64,000 nucleotides of DNA from the NCBI GenBank assembly GCA_051861205.1, contig JBHYDC010000001.1:1-64000 (forward strand), written 5' to 3'. Shown piece by piece: positions 1-8,566 of the stretch (position 1 is its first letter; each line of letters begins with the position of its first letter). Under the pieces are notes generated by a model. That model searched no databases and was not told where the DNA came from. It saw only the letters and a program-made list of their open reading frames with translations. Position numbers and translations under genes: made by a program. This DNA is from JBHYDC01 sp051861205 (lineage in GTDB: Bacteria; Pseudomonadota; Alphaproteobacteria; Rhizobiales; Pleomorphomonadaceae).

Positions 1-822
1 ACGCAAGACGTTTTGCGGATTCTGCAACCGCTCTGGGCTGACCGGACGGAGACCGCTTCCCGCGTGCGCGGGCGGATCGAGGCGGTTCTAAGCTGGGCCA
101 CCGTCGCAGGCCATCGGACGGGCGACAATCCGGCGCGCTGGGCGGGCAACCTGAAGGAATTGCTACCGGCCCCGTCCAAGGTCGCCACAGAGGGCAACCA
201 TCCCGCCTTGGCCTTGGATGACGCGCCCCGCTGGTTTGCCGCCTTACAGTCACGGGAAGGGTTTGGCGCGCGGGCGCTGGAGCTTCTGGCCCTAACCGCC
301 ACCCGGTCGCAAGAGGTTCGGGGCGCGCTCTGGGATGAAATCGACTTGGACAAGGCGCTATGGGTCATCCCCGGCGCGCGGATGAAGATGGGCAAGGAAC
401 ATCGCGTTCCCCTCTCTGCCCGCGCCGTGGCGCTGTTGAAGGCGCTTCCCCGGCTGGAGGGCAACCCGCTGGTGTTTCCGGCGGCACGCGGCGGGATGCT
501 TAGCGACATGACGCTTTCCGCTACCATGAAGCGGATGCATGAGGCCGAGATAATGCAGGGGAAAACAGGGTTCATTGACCGCACGTCCAAGCGTGCCGCC
601 GTGCCGCATGGCCTGCGAAGCCTGTTCCGCGATTGGGTGGCCGAGCAAACCACCTACCCCGGCGAATTGGCCGAGGTGGCCCTGGCGCACCGTATCAGCA
701 ACGCGGTCGAGGCCAGCTATCGGCGCGGCGACCAGATCGAAAAGCGGCGGCGTATGATGGAGGATTGGACGGATTTCATGGCTGCGAATGGCCGAGGCGG
801 TAAAGTTGTGAGGATTGGCTGA
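1..822 (+). CDS. Tyrosine recombinase / integrase (P4-like), 5' end outside window
   Basis: Site-specific recombinase that would integrate and excise the element ending at the tRNA-Ser gene. The reading frame is already open at base 1, so the SAM-like core-binding domain is cut and about 273 residues are visible; family members are usually about 400. The catalytic set is present: first Arg in TRSQEVRGALW, Lys in KMGKEHRVPLS, the HxxR box in HGLRSLFRDW, the second His in LAHRIS and the Tyr nucleophile in EASYRRGD. The stop codon overlaps the start of the next gene (ATGA). The family is certain; the target site is inferred from context. Confidence 0.9.
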   Translation, partial: TQDVLRILQPLWADRTETASRVRGRIEAVLSWATVAGHRTGDNPARWAGNLKELLPAPSKVATEGNHPALALDDAPRWFAALQSREGFGARALELLALTATRSQEVRGALWDEIDLDKALWVIPGARMKMGKEHRVPLSARAVALLKALPRLEGNPLVFPAARGGMLSDMTLSATMKRMHEAEIMQGKTGFIDRTSKRAAVPHGLRSLFRDWVAEQTTYPGELAEVALAHRISNAVEASYRRGDQIEKRRRMMEDWTDFMAANGRGGKVVRIG

Positions 823-1556
823 TGGATGACGAAATCCTCAGGCACATGATCGAAGTTTACCGCGACGGCGGAGTAAGCTATCCGCAAAAGGCTGAATTGG
901 GGCCGAAACGGCCTGAAATAGGACGCTTTCTGGAGTTCGTGGCAAGCTATGAGGGGGTTCCGTTCCGTGCACTTTGGACTTTTGGAGGTTTAGAATTCTG
1001 TTTTGACTATCAACGCTACTTCGAGAAAATCGGGGTGAGCGGTCAGACCTTAGCTGGATGCATGGATGCGGATACAGAATCCATTCGTTCAACCTGTCGA
1101 ACAATCCTCGCCTCTTTGGACGAATCGCGCACTCGAATTGAGGGCGGAGAAACACATTTGGTTGGTAGAGGTTTGGCAATCAATACAGCTGCAGTTAAGG
1201 CGTTCATTCTTGCAACACTCGACGCGAAGGAGAGATTTCATAATGATGAAATCATTCCCGAACTATATTTCTTGCTATCTCAAGTTCTGTTTCCTGGAGA
1301 GCCCGATGTGGAGGCAGCTAGAGCAAGTCAAAACTTGAAGCATGCCTCTGCACTTCTGGCTTGGGCCTACCATTTCAAGCACGGCATTTATCCATCCTAC
1401 AGGAAACTATCAAAAATTCTTCGGGTCGCTCCGTCCACAGTCTCTAGGCTGTTCGAGACCACAGATGAGCTTGAAAGTTTGGCACAGTTGTACTCAACGA
1501 TTTTGGATAATCCCAGCAGTCATCCTTACTTGAAACCCATTTACCCATCTTTGTAG
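822..1556 (+). CDS. Hypothetical protein with C-terminal HTH-like segment
   Basis: 244-residue protein that I do not recognise. It overlaps the integrase stop by 4 bases, so it is probably translationally coupled to it. The C-terminal third contains a stretch (YPSYRKLSKILRVAPSTVSR) that reads like a helix-turn-helix, suggesting DNA binding. Base composition is clearly more AT-rich than both neighbours, a sign of cargo acquired separately from the integrase. No signal peptide or membrane segment is visible. A regulatory or defence role for the element is possible but not shown. Confidence 0.7.
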   Translation: MDDEILRHMIEVYRDGGVSYPQKAELGPKRPEIGRFLEFVASYEGVPFRALWTFGGLEFCFDYQRYFEKIGVSGQTLAGCMDADTESIRSTCRTILASLDESRTRIEGGETHLVGRGLAINTAAVKAFILATLDAKERFHNDEIIPELYFLLSQVLFPGEPDVEAARASQNLKHASALLAWAYHFKHGIYPSYRKLSKILRVAPSTVSRLFETTDELESLAQLYSTILDNPSSHPYLKPIYPSL

Positions 1557-1642
1557 GCAACGGGTGTTGCATCAAGAATGACGTGCGCAACACGCAAATT
1601 GTGCAGGAAGCTGCGACTCAATACTTCTGTATGGAGACGCAA

Positions 1643-1831
1643 ATGCCTGACACCTACCTTTCCGACCGACAGCTTGGCGCACGCTTTGGCGTGCATCATC
1701 TGACCATCCGCCGATGGGAACGGACAGAAGCGGACTTTCCCCGCTCGATCAAGCTGACACCCGGCTGTTGCCGTTGGCGCTTGTCAGAAGTCGAAGCCTG
1801 GGAGCAATCCAAAGCCAAGACCCCAGCATAA
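1643..1831 (+). CDS. AlpA-family excisionase / MerR-like HTH regulator
   Basis: 62-residue winged-HTH protein with the AlpA pattern: YLSDRQLGARFGVHHLTIRR followed by W-x-R, FP-x-x-x-KL and W-R-L-SEVEAW. AlpA-type proteins act as excisionases or as activators of integrase genes in P4-like islands. The ATG at 1643 is chosen because a GGAG sits about 6 bases upstream (1633-1636); an in-frame ATG at 1631 and a GTG at 1583 would add extra residues without family support. Location between integrase and primase is typical of small integrative elements. Confidence 0.8.
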   Translation: MPDTYLSDRQLGARFGVHHLTIRRWERTEADFPRSIKLTPGCCRWRLSEVEAWEQSKAKTPA

Positions 1832-1935
1832 CGAAACCGCCACCCGGCGGGGCGGCGGTCTATTCGATTTGGCACATTTGGATTGCCCACCGAATAGCAC
1901 GGCCCGCCTTTGGCTTCAAGACAAAGGCAAAAAAT

Positions 1936-2223
1936 ATGACAAAACAAGACCGCTGGTTTTCCGGCGAAACCCAAGTGTTCTGGGCTTGCAAAGCCTTGAT
2001 CGAAGGGCGCGTGATTTCCCATAGGACGGAAATCAGAGAGGTAAAGGGATGGCGGCTTGGCGCAATCATCCACCTGTTGCGGTCAAAATACCGTTGGCCC
2101 GTCACGGCTGAATATCGGGGGGCCGAGAATGTGGCCCATTACCGCCTGCAACCCGGCACCTTGATCGAGACCCTGACCTTTCCGCCCAGCGCCGCCAGTC
2201 TGGTAGATGGGGGGAAGGCATGA
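1936..2223 (+). CDS. Small winged-helix-like accessory protein of the element
   Basis: 95-residue protein starting MTKQDRWF. The middle (ALIEGRVISHRTEIREVKGW, then RLGAIIHLLRSKYRWPV) resembles the helix-turn-helix/wing fold of small phage-type DNA-binding proteins that often sit before primases in integrative elements. An open frame extends upstream to 1714 but overlaps the excisionase gene antiphase, so the start at 1936 after an A-rich leader is preferred. The stop overlaps the ATG of the next tiny ORF. Function is inferred from fold resemblance and place only. Confidence 0.6.
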   Translation: MTKQDRWFSGETQVFWACKALIEGRVISHRTEIREVKGWRLGAIIHLLRSKYRWPVTAEYRGAENVAHYRLQPGTLIETLTFPPSAASLVDGGKA

Positions 2224-2312
2224 ACCGGCTGCAAGTCCTCTATCTTCGCCGCCATCTTGGCTTGAGCGAAGCGCAGTCCCAAGCGGTTGCCGTGCTGGTT
2301 TGGCGGGGCTGA
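2220..2312 (+). CDS. 30-residue micro-ORF coupled between accessory protein and primase
   Basis: The frame MNRLQVLYLRRHLGLSEAQ... runs 30 codons. Its ATG overlaps the upstream stop (ATGA at 2220-2223) and its stop lies one base before the primase ATG at 2314. A run of Gs and AAGG (2208-2218) gives a plausible ribosome site. The peptide is amphipathic and leucine/alanine rich. Tight coupling on both sides argues that it is translated, either as a small protein or as a leader that sets primase translation. I cannot assign a function. Confidence 0.45.
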   Translation: MNRLQVLYLRRHLGLSEAQSQAVAVLVWRG

Positions 2313-2313
2313 T

Positions 2314-3447
2314 ATGGGCCTTCGCAAATCATCCTTACCCGACGATTTCCGCAATGAGCTTGCCCGCCTTACGCGGGGGGGCTTCCCCCTTCTGCCCCTT
2401 GGCGGGGGGGGCGATGGCAAGGCCCCTCTGGTCGGGACATGGACCGGCCCAAGGATGCCTTTGGCGCGCGTCCTGGCCCCGCTCTATAGGTCGGGGTCGC
2501 AGGTCTATGGCGTCCGGCTGGACAGCCTTTTGGTAATCGACTGCGACACTGACAGCGCCGAGCTTGTCGCGGCGCTGGAGGCGCGCTTTGGGCCTTCCCC
2601 CGTCCATGTCAGGACGCCACGCGGGCGGCACCTCTACTATCGCGCCACCGGCAAGGCCCCGAACCTGCGCGCCGAGGGCCTGCCTGTCGATATCAAATCC
2701 GGCCCCCGTGCCTATGTTGCCGGCCCGTGGTCGATCCGGCCCGATGGAGGCACCTACACCCCCGCCAAGGGGCTGCTAGGGGTCGATCCCCTGCCACCCC
2801 TGCGGGCGCCTGTTGCGCCTCAGAACAGGGCGCTATCAGCGCCGATTCCGGTCGGTCATCGCCACGCGGCGCTGGTCAGAGAGGCAATGCAGATGCTTGA
2901 ACTTGTGGACAGCGCCGAGGAACTGGCGGCGAACCTTGCGGCGGTCAGGGATGACTTCTGCGAAGATGCCGCGACCATGCCCGATAGCGAGTTGCACGCG
3001 ATTGCCGTTTTTGCCTGGACGGTTCGCCTTGAGAACCGGATTTTCCGGGGCCGGGACAGCGCCTTTTCGCTTGACCGGTCCGCCCTGGACGCCTTGCGCC
3101 GATGGGATAACGAGACCGACGCAATCGCGCTCTACGTCCTGTTGAAGGACATGCACGGCCACGCCCCCGGCAAACGCTTTGCGCTCGACTTTCAGGCCAT
3201 GCGGGAAGCGGGATTGACCCGGCTTTCAATCCCCCGATTGCGGGCGGCCCGTCGCACCTTGCAGGCGGTGGGGCTGTTGCAGCTGGTCGGCAATCATCGG
3301 GCGGGGTCGGTTCACCAGACCTTTGCCCTGACCCGCCTTCGCCCCAGCGCAACCGATGCGCCGAACATCGTGCCGTTGCCGTCATCCAAGCCTCGAAACC
3401 CCAAGGGGAAGAAAGGGGAGGGGTCTAAGGTTCAATATGACGCCTGA
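2314..3447 (+). CDS. Prim-pol domain DNA primase of the element
   Basis: 377-residue protein with an N-terminal archaeo-eukaryotic primase/polymerase domain. The catalytic DxD motif is in LLVIDCDTD (about residue 72), the second motif is VRTPRGRHLYYR with its histidine, and the third conserved block is LPVDIKSGPRAYVAGPWS. The C-terminal half (after about 190) is helical, ends in a basic tail and may hold a DNA-binding domain; no helicase motifs are visible. Such primases start replication of small plasmids, satellites and excised integrative elements. Start chosen at 2314, right after the micro-ORF stop; an upstream in-frame ATG at 2287 lies within the micro-ORF. Confidence 0.8.
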   Translation: MGLRKSSLPDDFRNELARLTRGGFPLLPLGGGGDGKAPLVGTWTGPRMPLARVLAPLYRSGSQVYGVRLDSLLVIDCDTDSAELVAALEARFGPSPVHVRTPRGRHLYYRATGKAPNLRAEGLPVDIKSGPRAYVAGPWSIRPDGGTYTPAKGLLGVDPLPPLRAPVAPQNRALSAPIPVGHRHAALVREAMQMLELVDSAEELAANLAAVRDDFCEDAATMPDSELHAIAVFAWTVRLENRIFRGRDSAFSLDRSALDALRRWDNETDAIALYVLLKDMHGHAPGKRFALDFQAMREAGLTRLSIPRLRAARRTLQAVGLLQLVGNHRAGSVHQTFALTRLRPSATDAPNIVPLPSSKPRNPKGKKGEGSKVQYDA

Positions 3448-3499
3448 AATCGACTGCACAAATCCCGCCCCCATGCCCAGAAAGGCAAGACAGCAATGA
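3437..3499 (+). CDS. 20-residue micro-ORF bridging primase and next gene
   Basis: ATG at 3437 lies inside the end of the primase frame and the TGA at 3497-3499 overlaps the ATG of the following gene (3496). The predicted peptide is MTPEIDCTNPAPMPRKARQQ. It may be a coupling leader rather than a functional protein; the only evidence is the overlap geometry. Confidence 0.25.
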   Translation: MTPEIDCTNPAPMPRKARQQ

Positions 3500-4119
3500 C
3501 CGACAGCATTACCCACGCCAAGGACAAGGTGACCGAAGCAATAGACCGCTTGCCCCCAGCCCAGCGCGAAAGGGCGGCCCAGACCGCCAAAGCCGTGCAG
3601 GCAAGCCAAGCGGCCCCAGACATGAAGCTGGCCGCGACAGGTGATGCCCTGCAAATCAGCTATGACAGCGAAAGCATGGAAGTGGCCATCCTGTTGCAGA
3701 TGGCCGATTTCGGCACCTCAGACCATGCTTTCTACTCCGGCCTTGTCGGGCAGATAGCTTGTCTGGGGTCACAGAAGCGGTCTATCGACAGCGCCAACTC
3801 CAACTTTGTCCTGTCCGTTGTCCGGTCGGTCGGCCCGCGCGATGGCTTGGAGGCGATGCTTGCCACGCAAATGGGGGCCATCCATGCCGCGACCATGATG
3901 CTGGCAAGGCGGTTGAACCATGTCGATACCATCCCGCAACAGGATGCCGCCGAGCGCGCCTTGAACAAGCTGGCTCGGACCTTCGTTATGCAGATGGAAG
4001 CCTTGAAGCGATACCGGACAGGCGGTCAGCAAAAGGTCACGGTCGAGCATGTCACCGTGAATGCCGGCGGTCAGGCGATTGTCGGGGCGGTCGAGACCGG
4101 GGGAGGGGGTATGAAGTGA
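3496..4119 (+). CDS. Conserved hypothetical protein of the integrative element
   Basis: 207 residues, cytosolic, mainly helical. The first 50 residues are charged and alanine/glutamine rich, the centre (about 60-170) is predicted helical with several Met/Leu runs, and the tail QQKVTVEHVTVNAGGQAIVG is a short beta-rich, glycine-ending segment seen in several small proteins of alphaproteobacterial integrative elements. It overlaps the following GTG start by 4 bases (GTGA). Function unknown; it is probably part of the mobile module because it lies between the primase and the tRNA junction. Confidence 0.65.
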   Translation: MTDSITHAKDKVTEAIDRLPPAQRERAAQTAKAVQASQAAPDMKLAATGDALQISYDSESMEVAILLQMADFGTSDHAFYSGLVGQIACLGSQKRSIDSANSNFVLSVVRSVGPRDGLEAMLATQMGAIHAATMMLARRLNHVDTIPQQDAAERALNKLARTFVMQMEALKRYRTGGQQKVTVEHVTVNAGGQAIVGAVETGGGGMK

Positions 4120-4397
4120 ACCCGACCGACAACCCCATGTGCCCAGCCCAGCGCCTTGCTGATGCGCCCCGATGCACGGCCAAGGCGAAATCCACCCGTT
4201 GCCGCTGCAAAGGCCCCGCCGTGAGGGGCTGGAGCGTCTGCCGGATGCATGGGGCCAAAGGGGGCGCACCGTCTGGGCCTGCCAATGGCCGATGGCGTCA
4301 CGGTAACCGGACAAGGGAAGTTGAAGCCATGCGCCGCGCATTGTCCGTACTCATGGAAGAATCCCGACTGACCGCCAAGGCGCTGGTGGGAACATAG
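4116..4397 (+). CDS. Small Cys/His-rich conserved protein of the element
   Basis: 93 residues from a GTG start overlapping the previous stop; a strong purine run (GGGGGAGGGGG, 4099-4109) precedes it. The core reads C-x-A-K-x(5)-CRCKGPAVRGWSVCRMHG followed by GGAPSGPANGRWRHG, a cysteine/histidine pattern that could bind zinc and that I associate with small genes at the end of alphaproteobacterial prophages and islands. It is the last gene before the tRNA-Ser junction. Molecular role unknown; DNA binding or packaging is only a guess. Confidence 0.65.
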   Translation: MNPTDNPMCPAQRLADAPRCTAKAKSTRCRCKGPAVRGWSVCRMHGAKGGAPSGPANGRWRHGNRTREVEAMRRALSVLMEESRLTAKALVGT

Positions 4398-4416
4398 CCC
4401 AGCCAAGCGTTTTCCC

Positions 4417-4437
4417 TTTGTGGGGTTCTTTGTGGGG
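4417..4437. repeat. Paired TTTGTGGGG direct repeats near the element end
   Basis: TTTGTGGGG occurs at 4417-4425 and again at 4429-4437, 12 bases apart, about 50 bases from the tRNA 3' end. Repeated short motifs next to an attachment core are typical of integrase arm-type binding sites, so this is a candidate recombinase or excisionase site. The repeat is directly visible; the function is inferred. Confidence 0.4.
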
Positions 4438-4483
4438 CACGTGCAAGAGAGCTTGTATTTTCTTCAATGAAATCAAGGGGCAA

Positions 4484-4530
4484 TGGCGGAGAAGGAGGGA
4501 TTCGAACCCTCGATACGGTTTCCCGTATAC
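4484..4530. other. Candidate attachment site (attR) in the 3' half of tRNA-Ser
   Basis: The tRNA 3' end faces the element, so insertion into its 3' half would keep the tRNA intact and leave a copy of this segment at the far (left) end. The matching direct repeat would lie outside the window and could not be checked. Confidence 0.35.
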
Positions 4531-4573
4531 ACGCGTTCCAGGCGTGCGCCTTAAACCACTCGGCCACCTCTCC
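4484..4573 (-). tRNA. tRNA-Ser (anticodon GGA), CCA encoded
   Basis: Reverse strand reads a complete class II tRNA. The acceptor stem GGAGAGG pairs with CTTCTCC (one G-U), followed by discriminator G and an encoded CCA. The D-arm has GGCCGAGTGGTTTAAGGC. The anticodon stem-loop CACGC-CTGGAAC-GCGTG gives anticodon GGA (reads UCC/UCU). A long variable arm (TACGGGAAACCGTA) and T-arm GAGGGTTCGAATCCCTC follow. It is the probable integration target of the element to the left. Confidence 0.95.
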
Positions 4574-4694
4574 ATCAGCGGGGGGTACCGCTTCGGGGCG
4601 CACTATACCCATCGCCGGGCGCGGTTCAAGGGACTTGGCTGGCAAATCTTGGAATTGCTCCAAAGCTGAAGCGCGACAAGGATTTGCGCCGGTG

Positions 4695-5183
4695 TCAGCC
4701 GGTCATCGCGGCGCGGCGGAGCACAGGTGTTGGGGTGGGCAGAATGGCGGCGATGCGGCGTGTCAGTTCGTCGTCAATGCGGCCGATCAGGGCGTCGAGA
4801 ACCGCTTCGGCCACGGGCCGGCGCTCCCGGCGGTTCTCCACGAGGGCCGGGTCGCGAAGCGGCCAGCGCAGGGTGCGCGCGCCGGAGAGCATGGGCAGGT
4901 CGCCGTCGGTCCAGGTGACGGTGGCCAGATCGATCACGAGGTCGGGCTGGGGTGCGCCGGGCAGCGTGAAGATCGACCACGACTTCGGCTCCAGCGAATC
5001 GGTGGGTATGGCGCGGGCGCCAAGCACGGCGATCGTCTCGGCCAGGATTGCGGCGGCCGGGTTTCGGCCGGCGCTGAAGGCACGAAACCTGAGGCCGTTC
5101 CTATGGTTCACGATCGCCTCAGCCATCAAACTGGTGGCCGCGTTGGTTTCGCAGAGAAACAAAACGTCGATCGGCTTCATCAT
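4695..5183 (-). CDS. Low-molecular-weight phosphatase / ArsC-like protein with altered P-loop
   Basis: 162-residue protein with the fold signature of low-molecular-weight tyrosine phosphatases and thioredoxin-coupled arsenate reductases: [18 protein letters not shown] at residues 6-23. The canonical loop is C-x5-R-S/T. Here the cysteine and serine are kept but the arginine is a threonine, so normal phosphatase or arsenate reductase chemistry is doubtful. The later block [19 protein letters not shown] fits the family region carrying the catalytic aspartate. Start at 5183 (MMKPIDV) is chosen for the upstream GGGAG. Likely a divergent housekeeping protein of unknown substrate. Confidence 0.7.
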   Translation of the reverse strand: MMKPIDVLFLCETNAATSLMAEAIVNHRNGLRFRAFSAGRNPAAAILAETIAVLGARAIPTDSLEPKSWSIFTLPGAPQPDLVIDLATVTWTDGDLPMLSGARTLRWPLRDPALVENRRERRPVAEAVLDALIGRIDDELTRRIAAILPTPTPVLRRAAMTG

Positions 5184-5394
5184 TAGATCTCCCACCGGTG
5201 AACCCTTGGCCGCCCCGGACATAGTCGATGCCGTGGAACCATGTCGCGAGCATGACGCCTCCAAGGGCAAGCTTTGCGGCAAGGCAGTACATGGCGCGAA
5301 CCCGCAAAGGCCCGCCCGTCAACCCATGCATCGAACGCGCCAATTTTCGAAAGAGCCGAACCGTGGGGGCTTGGAATCCAGCCGAATCCGCCAT
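5119..5394 (-). CDS. Possible small single-span membrane protein upstream of the phosphatase-like gene
   Basis: Open frame of 91 residues beginning MADSAGF, with a basic stretch and one hydrophobic segment ([18 protein letters not shown]) that could span the inner membrane. It overlaps the phosphatase-like gene by about 65 bases, which is unusually long, so either the end is not functional or the frame is accidental. Composition looks coding-like and it fills an otherwise empty stretch. I do not recognise the family; treat as a candidate. Confidence 0.3.
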   Translation of the reverse strand: MADSAGFQAPTVRLFRKLARSMHGLTGGPLRVRAMYCLAAKLALGGVMLATWFHGIDYVRGGQGFTGGRSNDEADRRFVSLRNQRGHQFDG

Positions 5395-5672
5395 TTTCGA
5401 TCTGCCCCAACGGAAACCGGAGGGCGAAAGTTCCGTGGGGCTGGCTTCGTCTGATGCCGGACTGAGCACCTCTCGCCATCGCTTTAGGCGCGGGCAGGGT
5501 AGCGCGTTCAGTCCCACGCTTTACCCTGTTGGAAGACTACCAGCTTGATATCACCCGCGAAGCATCCCGCATGGTCGCCGCGCCGCCAAACCACGCAGTC
5601 GGGCCGCGCTGTCCACCGGAATCGCCGATGGCCCGGTGGGCGGGCGCGGCGGCATTTGCTAGCGTGCCGGCC
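5395..5672. other. Intergenic region between phosphatase-like gene and mutS
   Basis: Divergent promoter region for mutS and the leftward genes. I see no RNA gene, repeat or clear promoter. The mutS frame is open upstream to 5529, but that part has no family similarity. Confidence 0.4.
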
Positions 5673-8381
5673 ATGACCGAGCATACACCCATCGAATACG
5701 CCGAGGCCGACGGGCATGTGACCCCCGCCATGGCGCAGTTCATCGAAATCAAGGCCGCCAATCCCGATTGCCTGCTGTTCTACCGCATGGGCGATTTCTA
5801 CGAGATGTTCTTCGGCGACGCTGAAACGGCCTCGCGGGCGCTCGGTATCACCCTTACCAAGCGCGGCAAGCACCGGGGCGAGGATATCCCCATGTGCGGC
5901 GTGCCTGTGAACGCGGCCGACGACTATCTCCAGCGCCTCATCGCGCTCGGCCACCGCGTCGCCGTCTGCGAGCAGCTTGAGGATCCCGCCGAAGCCCGCA
6001 AGCGCGGCGCAAAAGCGGTGGTGCGGCGCGACGTCGTGCGCCTCGTCACGCCGGGCACGCTGACGGAGGATAATCTCCTCGATGCCCGCCGCGCCAATTT
6101 CCTTGCCGCCGTCGGCCGGCAGCGCGCGTCCGAGGGTGAAGCCGACCGGTTCGCTGTGGCCTGGATCGACATGTCGACGGGCGGGTTCCGCGTGTCCGAG
6201 GTTGCCGCGAACGGCCTCGCCGCCTTGATCGCCCGCATCGAACCCCGCGAACTTCTGATCGCCGACAACCTCTTCGACGAGGACGAACTTCGTCGCACTT
6301 GGAAGGCCTCCGGCGCGGCCGTGGTGCCGCTGCCGCGCGCCTTCTTCGACGGGGCAACGGCGCATGATCGTCTCGCCGCCTTCTACGCGGTCCGCTCGCT
6401 CGATGCCTTCGGCCTCTTTTCGCGGCTGGAGCTTTCGGCCGCCGCCGCCATCGTCGCCTATGTCGAGAAGACGCAAGTTGGCAGCCGCCCGCCGCTCGAT
6501 CCGCCGTCGCGCCACGAAGAGACCGGCGTGATGGCGATCGACGCCGCCACCCGCGCCAACCTTGAACTGGTGCGCACGCTGTCCGGCGATCGGCGCGGCA
6601 GTCTGCTCGCCGCCGTGGATCGCACGGTGAGCGGCGCCGGTGCCCGCCTCCTTGCCGACCGGATCGCCAGCCCGCTCACCGATCCCGCCGCCATTCGCGA
6701 CCGGCTCGACGCCGTCGATCTCTTCGTCACCGAAACCACGCTGCGCCTTGGCCTGCGCAGTGAACTCGCCCGCGCTCCAGACATGGCGCGCGCTCTCACC
6801 CGTCTCACGCTCGACCGGGGCGGCCCGCGCGATCTCGCGGCCGTTGCCGGCGGGCTCGACGTAGCGGCTGCCGTCGCGCGCCGTCTTGCGCCGCATAGTG
6901 CATCCGGCGCCGAATTGCTGCGGCTCGCCGCCGGGCTTGCTGCTGCGCCCGCCACGCTCGGGCGCAGGCTTCGCGAGGCGCTGGCCGAAGAGCTACCGCT
7001 CTTGAAGCGCGACGGCGGCTTCGTCCGCGCCGGCTACCGCCCGGACCTTGATGAAACCCGCGCGCTGCGCGACCAGAACCGGCAGGTGATCGCCTCCCTG
7101 CAGTCCACCTATGTCGACCTTTCCGGCATTCGCACGTTGAAGGTGCGTCACAACGGCGTGCTCGGCTTCTTCGTCGAGGTGCCGCCCGCTCACGCCGCCG
7201 CGATGATGTCGGACCCGCTCAACCGCACCTTCATCCATCGCCAGACGCTGGCAAACGCCGTGCGCTTTTCCACGACCGAACTCGGCGAGCTTGAAGGCCG
7301 CATCGCGTCGGCGGGCGAGCGGGCGCTCGGCATCGAACTCCAGGTCTTCGCCGCCCTCGTCGCCGAGGTGATCGGGGCCGCCGACGCGATCAAGCGCGCC
7401 GCCGATTGTCTTGCCGCCGTCGACGTTGCCGCCGCCCTCGCGGACCTTGCCGAAGCGGAGGGCTATGTCCGCCCCAAGGTCGACGACAGCCTCGCCTTCC
7501 ACATCGAAGGCGGGCGTCACCCGGTGGTCGAGCAAGTGCTACGGGAGGAGGGCGGCGCCTTCGTCGCGAATGATTGCGACGTGGGTGGGGAGGGCGCCGG
7601 CAAGCTCTGGCTCGTCACCGGCCCGAACATGGCCGGCAAATCCACCTTTCTGAGGCAGAACGCGCTGATCGCGGTGATGGCGCAAGCCGGATCCTTTGTG
7701 CCCGCCCGCCACACCCACATCGGCGTCGTCGACCGTCTGTTCTCGCGCGTCGGCGCGGCGGACGACCTTGCGCGGGGCCGCTCCACCTTCATGGTGGAAA
7801 TGATCGAAACGGCCGCCATCCTCAATCAGGCCGGCCCCCGCGCCTTCGTGGTGCTGGACGAGATCGGGCGCGGCACCGCCACCTTCGACGGCCTCTCCAT
7901 CGCCTGGGCCACCATTGAGCACCTTCACGAGGCGAACCGCTCACGCGCCCTTTTCGCCACCCATTATCACGAACTGACCGCCCTTTCGGAGCGCCTGCCG
8001 CGCATCGTCAACGCCACGGTGAAGGTGAAGGAGTGGAAGGGCGATGTCGTCTTTCTCCACGAAATCGTGCCCGGCGCGGCTGATCGCTCCTACGGCATCC
8101 AAGTCGCCAAACTCGCCGGCTTGCCGCCGCCCGTGGTCGAGCGCGCGCGCGCCGTGCTGGCGGAACTGGAGAAATCCGGCGGTTCCAACACGCCCGCCAT
8201 CCTCGACGACCTCCCCCTCTTCACCGCCGCCAGACGCCGCCCCCAAGCACCCCCATCCGGCGAACCCGACGAACTCACCGCCATGCTGGACGCCATCCGC
8301 CCAGACGACCTCTCACCGAGGGAGGCGCTGGAAGCGATTTACAGGTTGAAGGCGTTGAAGGCGCGGGATTACACGAGTTGA
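5673..8381 (+). CDS. mutS: DNA mismatch repair protein MutS
   Basis: 902-residue MutS, full length for alphaproteobacteria. It binds mispaired and looped DNA as a dimer and recruits MutL using ATP. The mismatch-recognition domain carries the F-x-E motif in GDFYEMFF (F42, E44), the connector and lever/clamp follow, and the ATPase has Walker [10 protein letters not shown] near residue 650, the Walker B block [14 protein letters not shown] near 728 and the conserved FATHYHEL. Start at 5673 ([10 protein letters not shown]) fits the family N-terminus; an upstream in-frame ATG at 5628 has no support. It is followed by an AT-richer inserted segment and then glnD, its usual neighbour in this group. 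Confidence 0.97.
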   Translation: MTEHTPIEYAEADGHVTPAMAQFIEIKAANPDCLLFYRMGDFYEMFFGDAETASRALGITLTKRGKHRGEDIPMCGVPVNAADDYLQRLIALGHRVAVCEQLEDPAEARKRGAKAVVRRDVVRLVTPGTLTEDNLLDARRANFLAAVGRQRASEGEADRFAVAWIDMSTGGFRVSEVAANGLAALIARIEPRELLIADNLFDEDELRRTWKASGAAVVPLPRAFFDGATAHDRLAAFYAVRSLDAFGLFSRLELSAAAAIVAYVEKTQVGSRPPLDPPSRHEETGVMAIDAATRANLELVRTLSGDRRGSLLAAVDRTVSGAGARLLADRIASPLTDPAAIRDRLDAVDLFVTETTLRLGLRSELARAPDMARALTRLTLDRGGPRDLAAVAGGLDVAAAVARRLAPHSASGAELLRLAAGLAAAPATLGRRLREALAEELPLLKRDGGFVRAGYRPDLDETRALRDQNRQVIASLQSTYVDLSGIRTLKVRHNGVLGFFVEVPPAHAAAMMSDPLNRTFIHRQTLANAVRFSTTELGELEGRIASAGERALGIELQVFAALVAEVIGAADAIKRAADCLAAVDVAAALADLAEAEGYVRPKVDDSLAFHIEGGRHPVVEQVLREEGGAFVANDCDVGGEGAGKLWLVTGPNMAGKSTFLRQNALIAVMAQAGSFVPARHTHIGVVDRLFSRVGAADDLARGRSTFMVEMIETAAILNQAGPRAFVVLDEIGRGTATFDGLSIAWATIEHLHEANRSRALFATHYHELTALSERLPRIVNATVKVKEWKGDVVFLHEIVPGAADRSYGIQVAKLAGLPPPVVERARAVLAELEKSGGSNTPAILDDLPLFTAARRRPQAPPSGEPDELTAMLDAIRPDDLSPREALEAIYRLKALKARDYTS

Positions 8382-8395
8382 GGCACCTGTTTAGT

Positions 8396-8560
8396 TTAAA
8401 GCTTAATCCCCCGCTCCAAGAGCTTGGACTTTGTGGACTCGCGTATGAATAGAATGTCGACTTGCATCAAAGAGTTTCGAACAACGTGTTGTTCGAGTAC
8501 ATAAAGCGGGACAAAACCCAAACTGAGCATGTATTTAATATACATCTCGAAAGTTGGCGC
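8396..8560 (-). pseudogene. C-terminal remnant of an FkbM-family methyltransferase
   Basis: On the reverse strand the frame reads ...YMLSLGFVPLYVLEQHV, then RNSLMQVDILFIRES and a short tail to a stop. This matches the characteristic end of FkbM methyltransferases (a Gly-Phe block followed by the Q-V/M-D-hydrophobic-F-hydrophobic-R strand). The SAM-binding N-terminal two thirds is absent; the frame opposite becomes the 5' end of a plus-strand gene. It looks like the stump of a gene cut by a deletion. Identification rests on a short pattern, so moderate confidence. Confidence 0.45.
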
Positions 8561-8566
8561 TGCGGC

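Noticed and set aside
5508..6896. 462-codon open frame opposite mutS
   Set aside because: Low-complexity Gly/Arg/Ala product antisense to a certain gene; a by-product of high GC3.
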